Source of the DNA: an uncultured Dysosmobacter sp. | GTDB taxonomy: Bacteria; Bacillota; Clostridia; Oscillospirales; Oscillospiraceae | Assembly: GCF_947631165.1 (NCBI RefSeq) | Contig: NZ_CANRKH010000019.1 | Location: 1 to 58,543 of the forward strand | Reading direction: 5' to 3' | DNA: 58,543 nt | In this document: in pieces, positions 35,018 to 43,027 of the stretch | Numbering within the stretch: position 1 is the first letter of the stretch | How the letters are laid out: each line of letters opens with the position of its first letter | The notes under the pieces: model-generated | What the model was told of the DNA's origin: nothing | Databases searched by the model: none | The model's input: only the letters and a program-made list of their open reading frames with translations | Made by a program: the position numbers and the translations under genes

Positions 35018-36426
35018 ACCGGCTCGCCGTACAGCGCCCAGGTGTTGCTGGCGGTGATTTTCACATCGAGGAACTGCCCGATCAGCGCCTTGTCCCCCGT
35101 CAGCCGCACCAGGCGGTTGCCCTCCGTCCGGGAGGAGAGGGGATAGGCCGGGTCGTCGCTCTCACCGTCCACCAGGACCCGCACGGTCTTTCCGATGTAG
35201 GCGGCGTGGAGCTTGGCGGACATCTCGTTCTGCACCGCCAGCAGCTTGTCGAACCACTTCTGCTTCTCCTGGCGGGTCGCCGGGTCCGGCATCTCCGCCG
35301 CCTTGGTGCCGGGGCGGGGAGAGTAGATGAAGGTGAACAGCGCGTCGAAGCCCACCTCCTCCACCAGGGACACTGTGTCCATGGCCTCTGCCTCCGTCTC
35401 GCCGGGGAAGCCGATGATCACGTCGCTGGTCAGCACCAGCCCCGGCATGACGGATTTGGCGTAGCGGATCAATTCCAGGTACTGCGCCCGGGTGTACCGC
35501 CGGTTCATCTCCCGCAGGACCCGGTCGTTGCCGGACTGGAAGGGCAGGTGGAGCTGCCTGGCCACATGGGAACACCGGGCCATGGTGTCGAAGAGCTTCT
35601 TCGTGGCGTCCTTGGGATGGCTGGACATGAACCGGATCAAATACTCTCCGGGGATCTGGTCGATATCCGCCAGCAGGTCCGCAAAGTCATAGCCGATATT
35701 CAGGTCGTTTCCATAGGAGTTCACGTTCTGTCCCAAGAGCGTGATGTCCTTGTACCCGGCGTCCACCAGCGCCCGGACCTCCTCCAGCACGCACTGGGGG
35801 TCCCGGCTCCGCTCCCGGCCCCGGACATAGGGCACGATGCAGTAGGAGCAGAAGTTGTTGCAGCCGTACATGATGGAGACCCAGGCCTTCACGCCTTTTT
35901 CCCGCACCACGGGGATGCCCTCGGCGATGGTGCCGTGCTCGTCGTCCACGGAAAAGACCCGCTTCCGCCCCTCATACACCTGCCAGAGAAGCTCCGGGAA
36001 TTTCCACAGGGCGTGGGGGCCGAACACCAGGTTCACATGGGGATAGGACCGCCTGATCCGCTCCGACACCCGCTGCTCCTGCGCCATGCAGCCGCACAGG
36101 CAGATGACCTGCTCGGGATTTTCCTTCTTGGTGTGGGTCAGGGCGCCCAAATTGCCGAACACCCGGTCCTCCGCGTGCTCCCGGACGGCGCAGGTGTTCA
36201 GGATCACCAGGTCCGCTTCCTTGGGGTCCTCTGTGAAGGTGAAGCCGCAGTCCCGCAGCATCCCCATCAGCTTCTGGCCGTCGGCCACGTTCTGCTGGCA
36301 GCCGAAGGTATCCACACAGGCCGCGGGATGGGCCTGCCGGTCCGCAAACATGGCCCGGATCTTCTCTTCAAATCCCCGCTGGCGGGCCAGGTCCGCCTCC
36401 GGGATCAATACATTTTCACGGTTCAA
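35014..36426 (-). CDS. miaB: tRNA-2-methylthio-N6-dimethylallyladenosine synthase
   Basis: 470 residues using a TTG start at 36426 with GGAGG eight bases before it; the longer frame has no site. MTTase domain cysteines: VDTFGCQQN, LNTCAVREHAE, LCGCMAQ. Radical-SAM cluster CNNFCSYCIVPYVRG. A TRAM domain ends the protein. It adds the methylthio group to the MiaA product at A37. In Firmicutes miaB normally runs straight into mutS-mutL; here the XRE module separates them. Confidence 0.95.
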   Translation of the reverse strand: MNRENVLIPEADLARQRGFEEKIRAMFADRQAHPAACVDTFGCQQNVADGQKLMGMLRDCGFTFTEDPKEADLVILNTCAVREHAEDRVFGNLGALTHTKKENPEQVICLCGCMAQEQRVSERIRRSYPHVNLVFGPHALWKFPELLWQVYEGRKRVFSVDDEHGTIAEGIPVVREKGVKAWVSIMYGCNNFCSYCIVPYVRGRERSRDPQCVLEEVRALVDAGYKDITLLGQNVNSYGNDLNIGYDFADLLADIDQIPGEYLIRFMSSHPKDATKKLFDTMARCSHVARQLHLPFQSGNDRVLREMNRRYTRAQYLELIRYAKSVMPGLVLTSDVIIGFPGETEAEAMDTVSLVEEVGFDALFTFIYSPRPGTKAAEMPDPATRQEKQKWFDKLLAVQNEMSAKLHAAYIGKTVRVLVDGESDDPAYPLSSRTEGNRLVRLTGDKALIGQFLDVKITASNTWALYGEPV

Positions 36427-36515
36427 AACAGTTCCTCCGCATGTATATACTCCAACTGAAATATCATAGCATAAAAGCGAAAAAAGTACAACTACAAAAA
36501 ACAGCAAAAGCCCGA

Positions 36516-36560
36516 AGAAACTGGAGGGACCGGCCTGAGCCGGTCCCTCCAGTTTCTTTT
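36516..36560. terminator. Terminator of the HPr-like gene
   Basis: A 19-bp stem GAAACTGGAGGGACCGGC/GCCGGTCCCTCCAGTTTC with T-rich tails on both sides; it separates the HPr-like gene from miaB. Confidence 0.85.
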
Positions 36561-36564
36561 CAGC

Positions 36565-36786
36565 TTATTCCATTTTAGAAACCAGCTTGCCGAAAGCAGC
36601 AGGATTCACATTGTCCTCCGCGACCACATGGGCCTTACCGCCCACCAGGGACAGCAGGCCCAGCAGGGACCGGGCGTCCAGCATCACAGTTTCTGTGCTG
36701 ACCCAGACCTCGTAGGGCGCTTCGCTGGCCAGCCTGCTGATTTTCTCCGCCTGTTCCTTGCTCCTGATATCGATCTCTCGTGTCAT
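36565..36786 (-). CDS. HPr-like protein without the phospho-histidine
   Basis: 73 residues behind AAGGAGGAAACG. The second half (VMLDARSLLGLLSLVGGKAH VVAED) follows the HPr fold of PTS phosphocarriers, including the regulatory-serine helix region (ARSLLGLLSL). The GxHARPA loop with the active histidine is missing: the matching part reads DIRSKEQAEKISRL. So it cannot pass phosphate in the usual way and may be a regulatory or structural relative. Confidence 0.75.
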   Translation of the reverse strand: MTREIDIRSKEQAEKISRLASEAPYEVWVSTETVMLDARSLLGLLSLVGGKAHVVAEDNVNPAAFGKLVSKME

Positions 36787-36844
36787 GCTCGTTTCCTCCT
36801 TACCGTCAAATTTTACGCGTCCCGCTCTCTGCGCGACCGTGAAC

Positions 36845-36873
36845 ACTTTAACATCCTCTCCCGCCGCTGTCAA
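36845..36873 (-). promoter_or_regulatory. Promoter of the HPr-like gene
   Basis: On the minus strand TTGACA (complement 36868-36873), 17 bp, TAAAGT (complement 36845-36850). Between 36874 and 37028 nothing coding is seen; the DNA is notably AT-rich. Confidence 0.7.
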
Positions 36874-37028
36874 CGATATTGTTCGCCATATTTATCATAA
36901 GTAAACGATTGCTTTCTGTGTATCTTTCATATTTTTTCTGTATTTGTTCCAAAAATCCGCTATTCAGCTTTCTCCCCATCCCTGGTATTTTAGGGAAAAA
37001 ACGCATTTCGTGTTGCCCAAAATGCCGC

Positions 37029-37063
37029 AAAAAAGGCCGGCCCACACTGGGCCGGCCTTTTTT
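37029..37063. terminator. Bidirectional terminator after the VanW gene
   Basis: A6-GGCCGGCCCA...TGGGCCGGCC-T6. Confidence 0.9.
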
Positions 37064-37127
37064 CAAATGCTTTGCGCGCCCTTCCATCCGGGCCTGTTTG
37101 TGTTCGTTTCCGCTCTGCGGCGGCAGG

Positions 37128-38954
37128 TCACGCGCCCTCGTCCCACAGCTCCTCCGGCACCACGATGACGGACACAGGCGGCTCCTCCACCGGCGCCGTC
37201 CCCGGCTCCTCCGCCGGATCATCCGGGACTGCCGGTTCCTCCGGCACAGCCGGCACATCGGCGGGGATATCCCCGGGGCCGATCACCGGCGCCGCAGGCT
37301 CCTGAGTCTGGACCACAGGTCCCCGCAGAATGACCCTGTTCCGGGCCTTATAATCGCTGGTAGCCTCATAAGCGCTGGAGATCAGCTTGCCGTCCTTATC
37401 GTACAGATGGCGGTAGGTCCGCCACTTGGAGCCGGTATAGGGGGTCGTCTTTACTTTCTCCTGGCCGGGAGCCAGGGTCGGATCGTCCTCATACACCACC
37501 TCGAAATTGGTGGTGGACAGCCGCTCGTTGGTCATCTTGGCGGTGATGCCGGTGACGTTGGTCCCCAGCAGCTTCACGGTCAGATAGCCGTTTTCATAGC
37601 TGGTGACGATCTTGATGGGATAGCTGGTGTCGTTGGTGAACTTGTAGTCCGGCCCGCCCCAGGACACGGTGGCGTCCATGCCGGCGGCAATGTAGGAGGG
37701 GATGTAGCGGTGGGCGTACCGCTCCGTGATCTCCAGATTGCCCCGCAGGCAGGCCAGATACAGCGTCGAGGAGGTCTGGCAGATGCCGCCGCCGATCTCA
37801 TCCACCGTCTCTCCCTTCACGTAGGCGGGGGCGGGCTTGTAGCCGTTGGCGGCGGTCCGCTTGCCCACCACGCCGTTGTAGGAGAACACGTCTCCCGTGT
37901 TCATCACATAGTTGTTGATGGTGGAGGCGGACAGCTGCACATTGCTCTTCCGGGCGGCGGTGCCGCCCACCTTGGTCCGGGCCTCCCCCAGCACGTCCCG
38001 GAACAGCACGGCCCGCAGGTCCGCCGCCGTGACCTCCGGGTGCTGGATCTTTGCGTCTATTTCCACAGTCTCGCCGGGAGCGGCCGCGTCCAGCGCCGCC
38101 TGCGCGGCGGAAACGTCGAAATCCGCGCCCATCTGTTCCGGCGTGATGGTGTCGGTCTCCGCGTCGTACCCGGCGTTTTTCACCTCACCGTGGACCTCGT
38201 CATAGATCTCCTGGGCGGTGCGGATCCTGGCGGGCGTGGAGGCGCAGGGTGCTTTCAAAGAGAGGTCGCCCAGCCAGGAGAGGCTCTTCATCTGCTCCAG
38301 CAGGGCCGCCTCGTCCACCTGCCGGCCATCCTTGGCCGCGTGGAGCAGAAGGGCGTCGTCCGTTACGGTGTAGCCGGTGTCCTGAGGCGCGTAGGAGAGG
38401 GCCTCCGCCGCCTGGGCGGCGGCCTTTGCCAGCTTTTCCCCGTCCACCTGGCAGGCAGTCTTGCCGGTGAAATTCGTCCAGCGGACGCCCCGGCTGTGGG
38501 ACAGATACGCCTTCCCGGCCGTGAGGATGGATCCGCCGTGCTGAAAATCAAAGGCGTCCGCCGCCGCCGCGGCGGGGTCCAGGCTGACGCCCATCTCCTC
38601 CAGAGAGAGCACCACATGAGGCGGCGCGCCGGCCAGATCAGTCGCCATGCCGGCTGAGTAAAACCGGCCCTCCTCCGGCATATCATACACCATCAGGCCG
38701 ATGTCCGGCAGTGCCGTCTCCAGCTTCTCCGCGGCCTCCGCCGCCGTCAGGCCGGAGACGTCCTGCCCCAGGATGTCCGTATTCGGCCAGAAGCCCGGAC
38801 GGCTGTTGGCGTACCAGCCCAGGCCCAGGTCAGCCGCGATCATGACGGCCAAAAGGACCCCCGCGATCACGGGTCCCCGCTTCTTTTTCTCGCTCTTTTT
38901 CAGCCGTGCGCCGCCCGGCTCCCGCGCGGTGGCTTCGTTTGCTTTCTCTTCCAT
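37128..38954 (-). CDS. VanW-family membrane-anchored wall protein
   Basis: 608 residues. A basic cytoplasmic tail, one helix (GPVIAGVLLAVMIAADLGLG), tandem peptidoglycan-binding-like domains (e.g. ILGQDVSGLTAAEAAEKLE), then the VanW core (NNYVMNTGDVFSYNGVVGKR, GGGICQTSSTLYLACLRGNL EITER). A Pro/Glu-rich tail ends it. Proteins of this type sit outside the membrane near peptidoglycan; the family name comes from vancomycin clusters, but most are of unknown role, and no van genes are near. Start behind AGGAGGGC; preceded by a structured leader. Confidence 0.9.
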   Translation of the reverse strand: MEEKANEATAREPGGARLKKSEKKKRGPVIAGVLLAVMIAADLGLGWYANSRPGFWPNTDILGQDVSGLTAAEAAEKLETALPDIGLMVYDMPEEGRFYSAGMATDLAGAPPHVVLSLEEMGVSLDPAAAAADAFDFQHGGSILTAGKAYLSHSRGVRWTNFTGKTACQVDGEKLAKAAAQAAEALSYAPQDTGYTVTDDALLLHAAKDGRQVDEAALLEQMKSLSWLGDLSLKAPCASTPARIRTAQEIYDEVHGEVKNAGYDAETDTITPEQMGADFDVSAAQAALDAAAPGETVEIDAKIQHPEVTAADLRAVLFRDVLGEARTKVGGTAARKSNVQLSASTINNYVMNTGDVFSYNGVVGKRTAANGYKPAPAYVKGETVDEIGGGICQTSSTLYLACLRGNLEITERYAHRYIPSYIAAGMDATVSWGGPDYKFTNDTSYPIKIVTSYENGYLTVKLLGTNVTGITAKMTNERLSTTNFEVVYEDDPTLAPGQEKVKTTPYTGSKWRTYRHLYDKDGKLISSAYEATSDYKARNRVILRGPVVQTQEPAAPVIGPGDIPADVPAVPEEPAVPDDPAEEPGTAPVEEPPVSVIVVPEELWDEGA

Positions 38955-39028
38955 GAAGCCCTCCTGTTGTTACGAATGATCCGGAACAAGCCGCACACAC
39001 AACAGCCTATTCCATTGGTTTTTATTTT

Positions 39029-39202
39029 ATAGTCAATGAACCCGAAAAATCACAAACGATTTTTCATGCAGGCTGCGCCTGCCGCACGCAAAACGTACGG
39101 TGATCGACTATGAAATCCAAATCAAGGCCGCAGACCGCGGCCTGTCACAGTGCGAGCGCTGTGACGCTTGAAAAGTGGCGGAGCCACTTTTCAAGCGATT
39201 TG
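39029..39202 (-). promoter_or_regulatory. Structured leader of the VanW mRNA
   Basis: In the minus RNA three hairpins follow each other: CGCTTGAAAAGTGGC/GCCACTTTTCAAGCG (39165-39197, 15 bp), TCACAG/CTGTGA (39145-39164) and AGGCCGC/GCGGCCT (39125-39143). All are enclosed by CAAATC/GATTTG (39118-39123, 39197-39202), a four-way junction. Next comes a fifth stem ATAGTC/GACTAT (39029-39034, 39106-39111) around GAAAAATC/GATTTTTC (39044-39065). No known riboswitch consensus was found. The stems recall hairpins 1 and 2 of the gene-end elements. Outside this, 38955-39326 holds no gene. Confidence 0.6.
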
Positions 39203-39214
39203 ATTATAGCACAC
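39203..39214 (-). promoter_or_regulatory. Extended -10 promoter of the VanW gene
   Basis: On the minus strand TGCTATAAT (TATAAT complement 39203-39208) without a good -35. It would start transcription at the first hairpin of the leader. Confidence 0.5.
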
Positions 39215-39326
39215 TTTTTTGGAAAAAGCGTTACAATCTCGTAACAATATCCGCAGTGGACAGAGAGCGGCCCGGGTCTCAAGAGCGCTTTCAGCGGCGG
39301 CATGATCCCCGCCGCCGGGCATCTTC

Positions 39327-40130
39327 CTAGCCCCGCTCCCGCCGCTGCTTGGGGATGCGGATGGTCAGCAGGATCGCGTCCTCTGTCTCCTCCCGGCGGC
39401 TCTCAGCGCCCACGCCCGCCTCCCGGATCAGCCGCAGGCCCCGGTCCAGGCTGTTCAAAAACAGCCGCACGTCCTTCAGGATGAAGGTCCGGCGTCCCGC
39501 CGGAGGCGTGGCCTGCAGCTCCGCCAGCCGTCGGTCGATGTACTGCTCCGTCTGGGCCACGTTCATCTGGCGGACCGTGATCCGCCGCAGAGCGTCCAGC
39601 CGCTCCTCCTCATCCTCCAGCCGCAGCAGCGCCCGGGCGTGGCGCTCCGTCAAGCCGCCCTTTACCAGAAGCTCCCGGCACTGGGGCGACAGGCGCAGCA
39701 GCCGCAGCTTATTTGCCAGGGCCGACGGCGACCGCCCCAGCTGCGCCGCCGCCTCTTCCTGGGTCACGCCGGACCGCCGCAAATAATCCGCGATGGCGGC
39801 GGCTTCTTCAAAGTAATGCAGGTCCCGCCGCTGCAGATTTTCCACCAGGGCCAGCAGCGCCGACTGCTGGCTGTCCGCCGCTGTCTCGATGCAGGGCACC
39901 GTTTCCAATCCCGCCAGCCGTGCCGCCCGGAGCCGCCGCTCCCCGGCGATCAGCTCCCAGCCCTCCGGGCAGCGCCGCACCGTCAGAGGCTGCAAAATGC
40001 CATGCCGCCGGATAGACGCGGCCAGCTCCCGCAGGCCCGCCTCGTCAAAAACCCGCCGGGGCTGCCGCGGGTTGGGCCGCAGCTCCGCCGCCGGCAGCTC
40101 CATGACCCGCCGTCCCTCCGTTTCCGCCAT
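39327..40130 (-). CDS. noc: ParB/Noc-type CTP-dependent DNA-binding protein
   Basis: 267 residues from the ATG at 40130 (GGAAGGAGGCGG before it). ParB N-domain with the CTP motif IAGERRLRAARLAG, motif LRPNPRQPRRVF, then the helix-turn-helix GVTQEEAAAQLGRSPSALAN KLRLLRL. No parA is adjacent, and mnmE is a few genes away; in Firmicutes a lone ParB near mnmE is the nucleoid occlusion protein Noc. A Spo0J role cannot be excluded. The C-terminal dimer domain is present. Confidence 0.82.
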   Translation of the reverse strand: MAETEGRRVMELPAAELRPNPRQPRRVFDEAGLRELAASIRRHGILQPLTVRRCPEGWELIAGERRLRAARLAGLETVPCIETAADSQQSALLALVENLQRRDLHYFEEAAAIADYLRRSGVTQEEAAAQLGRSPSALANKLRLLRLSPQCRELLVKGGLTERHARALLRLEDEEERLDALRRITVRQMNVAQTEQYIDRRLAELQATPPAGRRTFILKDVRLFLNSLDRGLRLIREAGVGAESRREETEDAILLTIRIPKQRRERG

Positions 40131-40216
40131 AGGACCGCCTCCTTCCAATTTCCCCTATTTTACGTCCTGCGGCGTGAAAAGTCGGCAATATCCTGTCGAA
40201 GGACGCGGGCATGCGC

Positions 40217-40247
40217 AAAAAAAGAGGCGGCCCGCTGAGGGCCGCCC
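40217..40247 (-). terminator. Terminator of prmA
   Basis: GGCGGCCC-GCTGA-GGGCCGCC with TTTTTTT on the minus strand. It lies between prmA and the noc gene, so noc needs its own promoter, which I could not place. Confidence 0.85.
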
Positions 40248-40349
40248 AGTATTGGCCGGTTTTGCCGCCTCCCGCCCCAGAAGCACTGGAGCGGGGAAGG
40301 CGCAGCCTGTAATAGAAATCGGATTTTCCCACGCCGCAGGCGCAGCCCG

Positions 40350-41321
40350 TCAGCGGCAGGTATAGGCGAACCAGCCCTCGGCACTGCGGGTCTCCAGGAT
40401 CTCCAGTCCCGCTTGGCGCAGCTTGTCCGCCACCTCCTCCGCCCGGTCGTCAATAATGCCGGAACAGAGAAACACGCCCCTCTCGCTGAGCAGGGATCGG
40501 ACCATGGGTGCAAGGCCGATAATGACATCCGCCACGATGTTGGCCAGCACCACGTCATATCCGCCGCCAAGCTCGGCCCGCAGGGCCGCGTCCTCCAGGA
40601 TGTCCCCCACTTTCACAGTGTAGGTCTCCCGGCCGATGCCGTTCATGGCAGCGTTTTCATAGGCCACGTCCAGGCACTTGTCGTCAATGTCCACCGCCAG
40701 GGCGGAGGCCGCTCCCAGCTTCAGGGCCGCGATAGATAATATCCCGCTGCCGCAGCCCAGGTCCAGCACCTTCTCGCCGCCCCGGACCGTTCGCTCCAGC
40801 GCCGTCAGGCACAATCGGGTCGTGGCGTGGCTGCCGGTACCAAAGGTCAGCCCCGGCTCCAAAATCAGCGGGACCCGGGAGGCCATCATCGCCTGGACCT
40901 TGGGGTCCTCCCGCTCCCACTGGGGCACCACCAGCAGCCGCTCCCCGATCTCCATGGGCTTGTAATATTGCTTCCAGTTGTTCTCCCAGTCGGCGTCCCG
41001 CATGTCGTTCATGGTCATCAGCAGGGTCCCGCAGTCGGCGCGTGCCTCCTTCAGCGCCTGCACCGCCATCCGGACCTCTCCCAGCTTGGCAAAGCCCTCC
41101 TCATCCGCTTGCAGGTAGAAGGTGATCTGGGACTTTCCCTGCATCTGCCGCTCCAGATCCTCGTCCACGTAATCCCAATACTGGTGATTGTTCTCTAAAA
41201 AGTCCTGAAATTCCGTTTCATCGTCGATGACTACGCCGTCGATGCCCAGAGAGGAAAGCAGCGTCTCCACCATCTCCAGCCCAAGGTGGGTCGTGTCGAT
41301 ATGCAGTTCCAGCCAGCTCAT
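40350..41321 (-). CDS. prmA: Ribosomal protein L11 methyltransferase
   Basis: 323 residues from the ATG at 41321 behind AAAGGAG. It trimethylates ribosomal protein L11 using S-adenosylmethionine. Motif I VLDLGCGSGILSIAALKLGA, the substrate loop LANIVADVIIGLAP, and the upstream PGLTFGTGSHATTRLCL block are all typical. A MITE-like repeat lies between it and degV, but all genes from DUF1836 to prmA read the same way. Confidence 0.94.
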   Translation of the reverse strand: MSWLELHIDTTHLGLEMVETLLSSLGIDGVVIDDETEFQDFLENNHQYWDYVDEDLERQMQGKSQITFYLQADEEGFAKLGEVRMAVQALKEARADCGTLLMTMNDMRDADWENNWKQYYKPMEIGERLLVVPQWEREDPKVQAMMASRVPLILEPGLTFGTGSHATTRLCLTALERTVRGGEKVLDLGCGSGILSIAALKLGAASALAVDIDDKCLDVAYENAAMNGIGRETYTVKVGDILEDAALRAELGGGYDVVLANIVADVIIGLAPMVRSLLSERGVFLCSGIIDDRAEEVADKLRQAGLEILETRSAEGWFAYTCR

Positions 41322-41344
41322 AAAAACTCCTTTATGTGATGAGA

Positions 41345-41431
41345 AATTAGGAATTCTCCTTATGGAGGGCAAAACAGAACAGCCAGCTTCGCTGGCAATT
41401 TAAAATTCCTAATCCCTCATTCCTAATTGTT
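41345..41431. repeat. MITE-like inverted repeat between degV and prmA
   Basis: AATTAGGAATT at the left and AATTCCTAAT...ATTCCTAATT at the right, with CCAGC/GCTGG inside; about 85 bp, AT-rich against GC-rich neighbours. No frame inside. Similar AATTAGGAATT repeats are common in gut Firmicutes. Confidence 0.6.
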
Positions 41432-41433
41432 TT

Positions 41434-42306
41434 TCACCGGTTTTTACCGATGAAAAACAGCGCCATGGTCCCCGGGCCGGAGTGGTTGCCGATCACCGGG
41501 CCAACGTAGTTGATGTGGATGTCCTTGATGCCGAAGCGGCGTGTGATCTCCTCCGCCACGAATCGGGCGTCCTCGGCGCAGTCGCCGTGGGTTATGAAGA
41601 TCGTCTGGGTCTCAGGCTCGATCACGCTCTTTTCCATCTCGTCCACCAGCGCCAGCAAAGACGCCTTCCGGCCCCGAGCCTTGCTCACCGGCGTCAGCCG
41701 CCCCTTGTCGTCCACATGCATCACCGGCTTGATGGCCAGCATGGTGCCGAACAGGGCCGTGGCAGCGTTGATGCGCCCGCCTCGCTTCAGGTGGTACAGA
41801 TCGTCCACTGTGAACCAATGGCAGATGTGGAGCTTAGTCTCCTCTGCAAAGGCCCAGACCTCCTCCAGGGACTTCCCCGCCGCCTTCTCTCGAGCGCAGA
41901 GCCATACCAGCAGGCCCTGGCCGCCGGAGGCACACAGAGAATCCACGACCCGGATATCCGCCTCCGGGGCCTCGCCCTTCAGCTCTTCCGCCGCGATGAC
42001 GGCAGACTGATAGGTGGTGGACAGGGCGGAGGAAAAGCTGATGCACAAAATGTCCTTTCCCGCCGCCAGGAGCTGCCGCATCCGCTCCTCAAACTCTCCC
42101 ACGTTAACAGCGGAGGTAGTGGCCTCGGTGCCGCCCCGGACCCGGGCATAAAAGTCCTGGAAGCCGATCTCCCGGCCATCCAGAAAGTTGCGGTAGGTCG
42201 CGTCGCCCATTTGCAGGCTCAGCGGCAAAACCTCCAGCTCCAGGCTTTGGGCTATTTGGGCGTCCAGATCGCAGCAGCTGTCCGTCAGGATCACAAAATC
42301 ACGCAT
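41434..42306 (-). CDS. DegV family fatty-acid-binding protein
   Basis: 290 residues. MRDFVILTDSCCDLDAQIAQ is the DegV start (TDSxCD), followed by EATTSAVNVGEFEERM (Thr/Ser fatty-acid-binding loop) and the C-terminal HGDCAEDARFVAEEI...GPVIGNHSGPGTMALFF. These bind fatty acids for the FakA kinase. No fakA is in the window. It starts 3 bp after the DUF1836 stop. Confidence 0.93.
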   Translation of the reverse strand: MRDFVILTDSCCDLDAQIAQSLELEVLPLSLQMGDATYRNFLDGREIGFQDFYARVRGGTEATTSAVNVGEFEERMRQLLAAGKDILCISFSSALSTTYQSAVIAAEELKGEAPEADIRVVDSLCASGGQGLLVWLCAREKAAGKSLEEVWAFAEETKLHICHWFTVDDLYHLKRGGRINAATALFGTMLAIKPVMHVDDKGRLTPVSKARGRKASLLALVDEMEKSVIEPETQTIFITHGDCAEDARFVAEEITRRFGIKDIHINYVGPVIGNHSGPGTMALFFIGKNR

Positions 42307-42309
42307 GGC

Positions 42310-42873
42310 TCAGTCACGCTCCTTTTCCTTTTTGCTCTTGGCCTTCACCGGCAGCTCTCCCGCCGCCATCTTCTGCTGCCGCAGCAGAGAGACGTAGCGG
42401 CTGCTGGCCACGCCGGCGGCATAGCTCAGCAAAGCGAAGTGGATGGCAGAGTCCGCCAGGGAATCGTCGTTCGTACGTCCCTCCATTTCATCCACCGTGA
42501 TGGAGAGAGCCTTGTCCAGGCTATCGCAGAAGGCCCGGTAGCCGCTCTCTACGGAGTGGGCACCCTGCAATTCCTCGTGGATCAGCAGATCCATGTCCCG
42601 GGTCGACATGACCTGCTTCAGCACGCAGATGGCGGTGAGGTAGGCCAGGTGCTCCCGGCTGTACTTCTTTCCCTCCGCCCGGGGCACCAGACCGCTTTTG
42701 GTGTAATTGTTCACCATGGCGGCGGTAAGCGCGTCATCCTCGTCAAAGCGGATGTATTGGCGCTCCATATAGCTCAGCACCTGATCCATATACAGGGCAA
42801 AATCCGGAAGCTGTTCCCAGTCCACAGGCCGCTGGTTCCGCAGCCGCTCCTGCAATTCCATCAGATCAGACAT
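42310..42873 (-). CDS. DUF1836 family protein
   Basis: 187 residues. The family core is clear: NNYTKSGLVPRAEGKKYSRE HLAYLTAICVLKQVMS, a MerR-like winged-helix region in proteins of unknown role in Firmicutes. A Lys/Glu tail ends it. Ribosome site AAGGAGGAGG. First gene of a probable DUF1836-degV-prmA operon with a promoter at 42906-42934. Confidence 0.85.
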   Translation of the reverse strand: MSDLMELQERLRNQRPVDWEQLPDFALYMDQVLSYMERQYIRFDEDDALTAAMVNNYTKSGLVPRAEGKKYSREHLAYLTAICVLKQVMSTRDMDLLIHEELQGAHSVESGYRAFCDSLDKALSITVDEMEGRTNDDSLADSAIHFALLSYAAGVASSRYVSLLRQQKMAAGELPVKAKSKKEKERD

Positions 42874-42905
42874 GACGGCCTCCTCCTTATTGGCAGTATA
42901 CAGTA

Positions 42906-42934
42906 ATCATACCACGGAAATGCAGTTTTGTAAA
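42906..42934 (-). promoter_or_regulatory. Promoter of the DUF1836-degV-prmA operon
   Basis: On the minus strand TTTACA (complement 42929-42934), 17 bp, TATGAT (complement 42906-42911). Confidence 0.72.
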
Positions 42935-42971
42935 CCGTGTTTTAAGAGGTTGAAAATTATTTTAGCAGAAT

Positions 42972-42994
42972 AATATACCCCCCGGGGGTATATT
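42972..42994. promoter_or_regulatory. CsoR-like palindrome, site 1
   Basis: AATATACCCCC-C-GGGGGTATATT. The ATACCCCC..GGGGGTAT pattern is that of CsoR/CstR/RcnR-type operators (copper, persulfide, nickel). It lies about 40 bp upstream of the DUF1836 promoter. No such regulator or metal gene is in the window. Confidence 0.55.
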
Positions 42995-43009
42995 TTCCGC
43001 GCAGTTTCC

Positions 43010-43026
43010 ATACCCCCCGGGGGTAT
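43010..43026. promoter_or_regulatory. CsoR-like palindrome, site 2
   Basis: ATACCCCC-C-GGGGGTAT, the same box 35 bp (centre to centre) from site 1 and immediately beyond the mnmE stop. The pair could act as a tandem operator, or as hairpins ending mnmE. Confidence 0.55.
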
Positions 43027-43027
43027 A

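Noticed and set aside
42972..43026. Simple mnmE terminators
   Set aside because: The palindromes have essentially no loop and are followed by few T; they fit protein-binding sites better, though this is not excluded.
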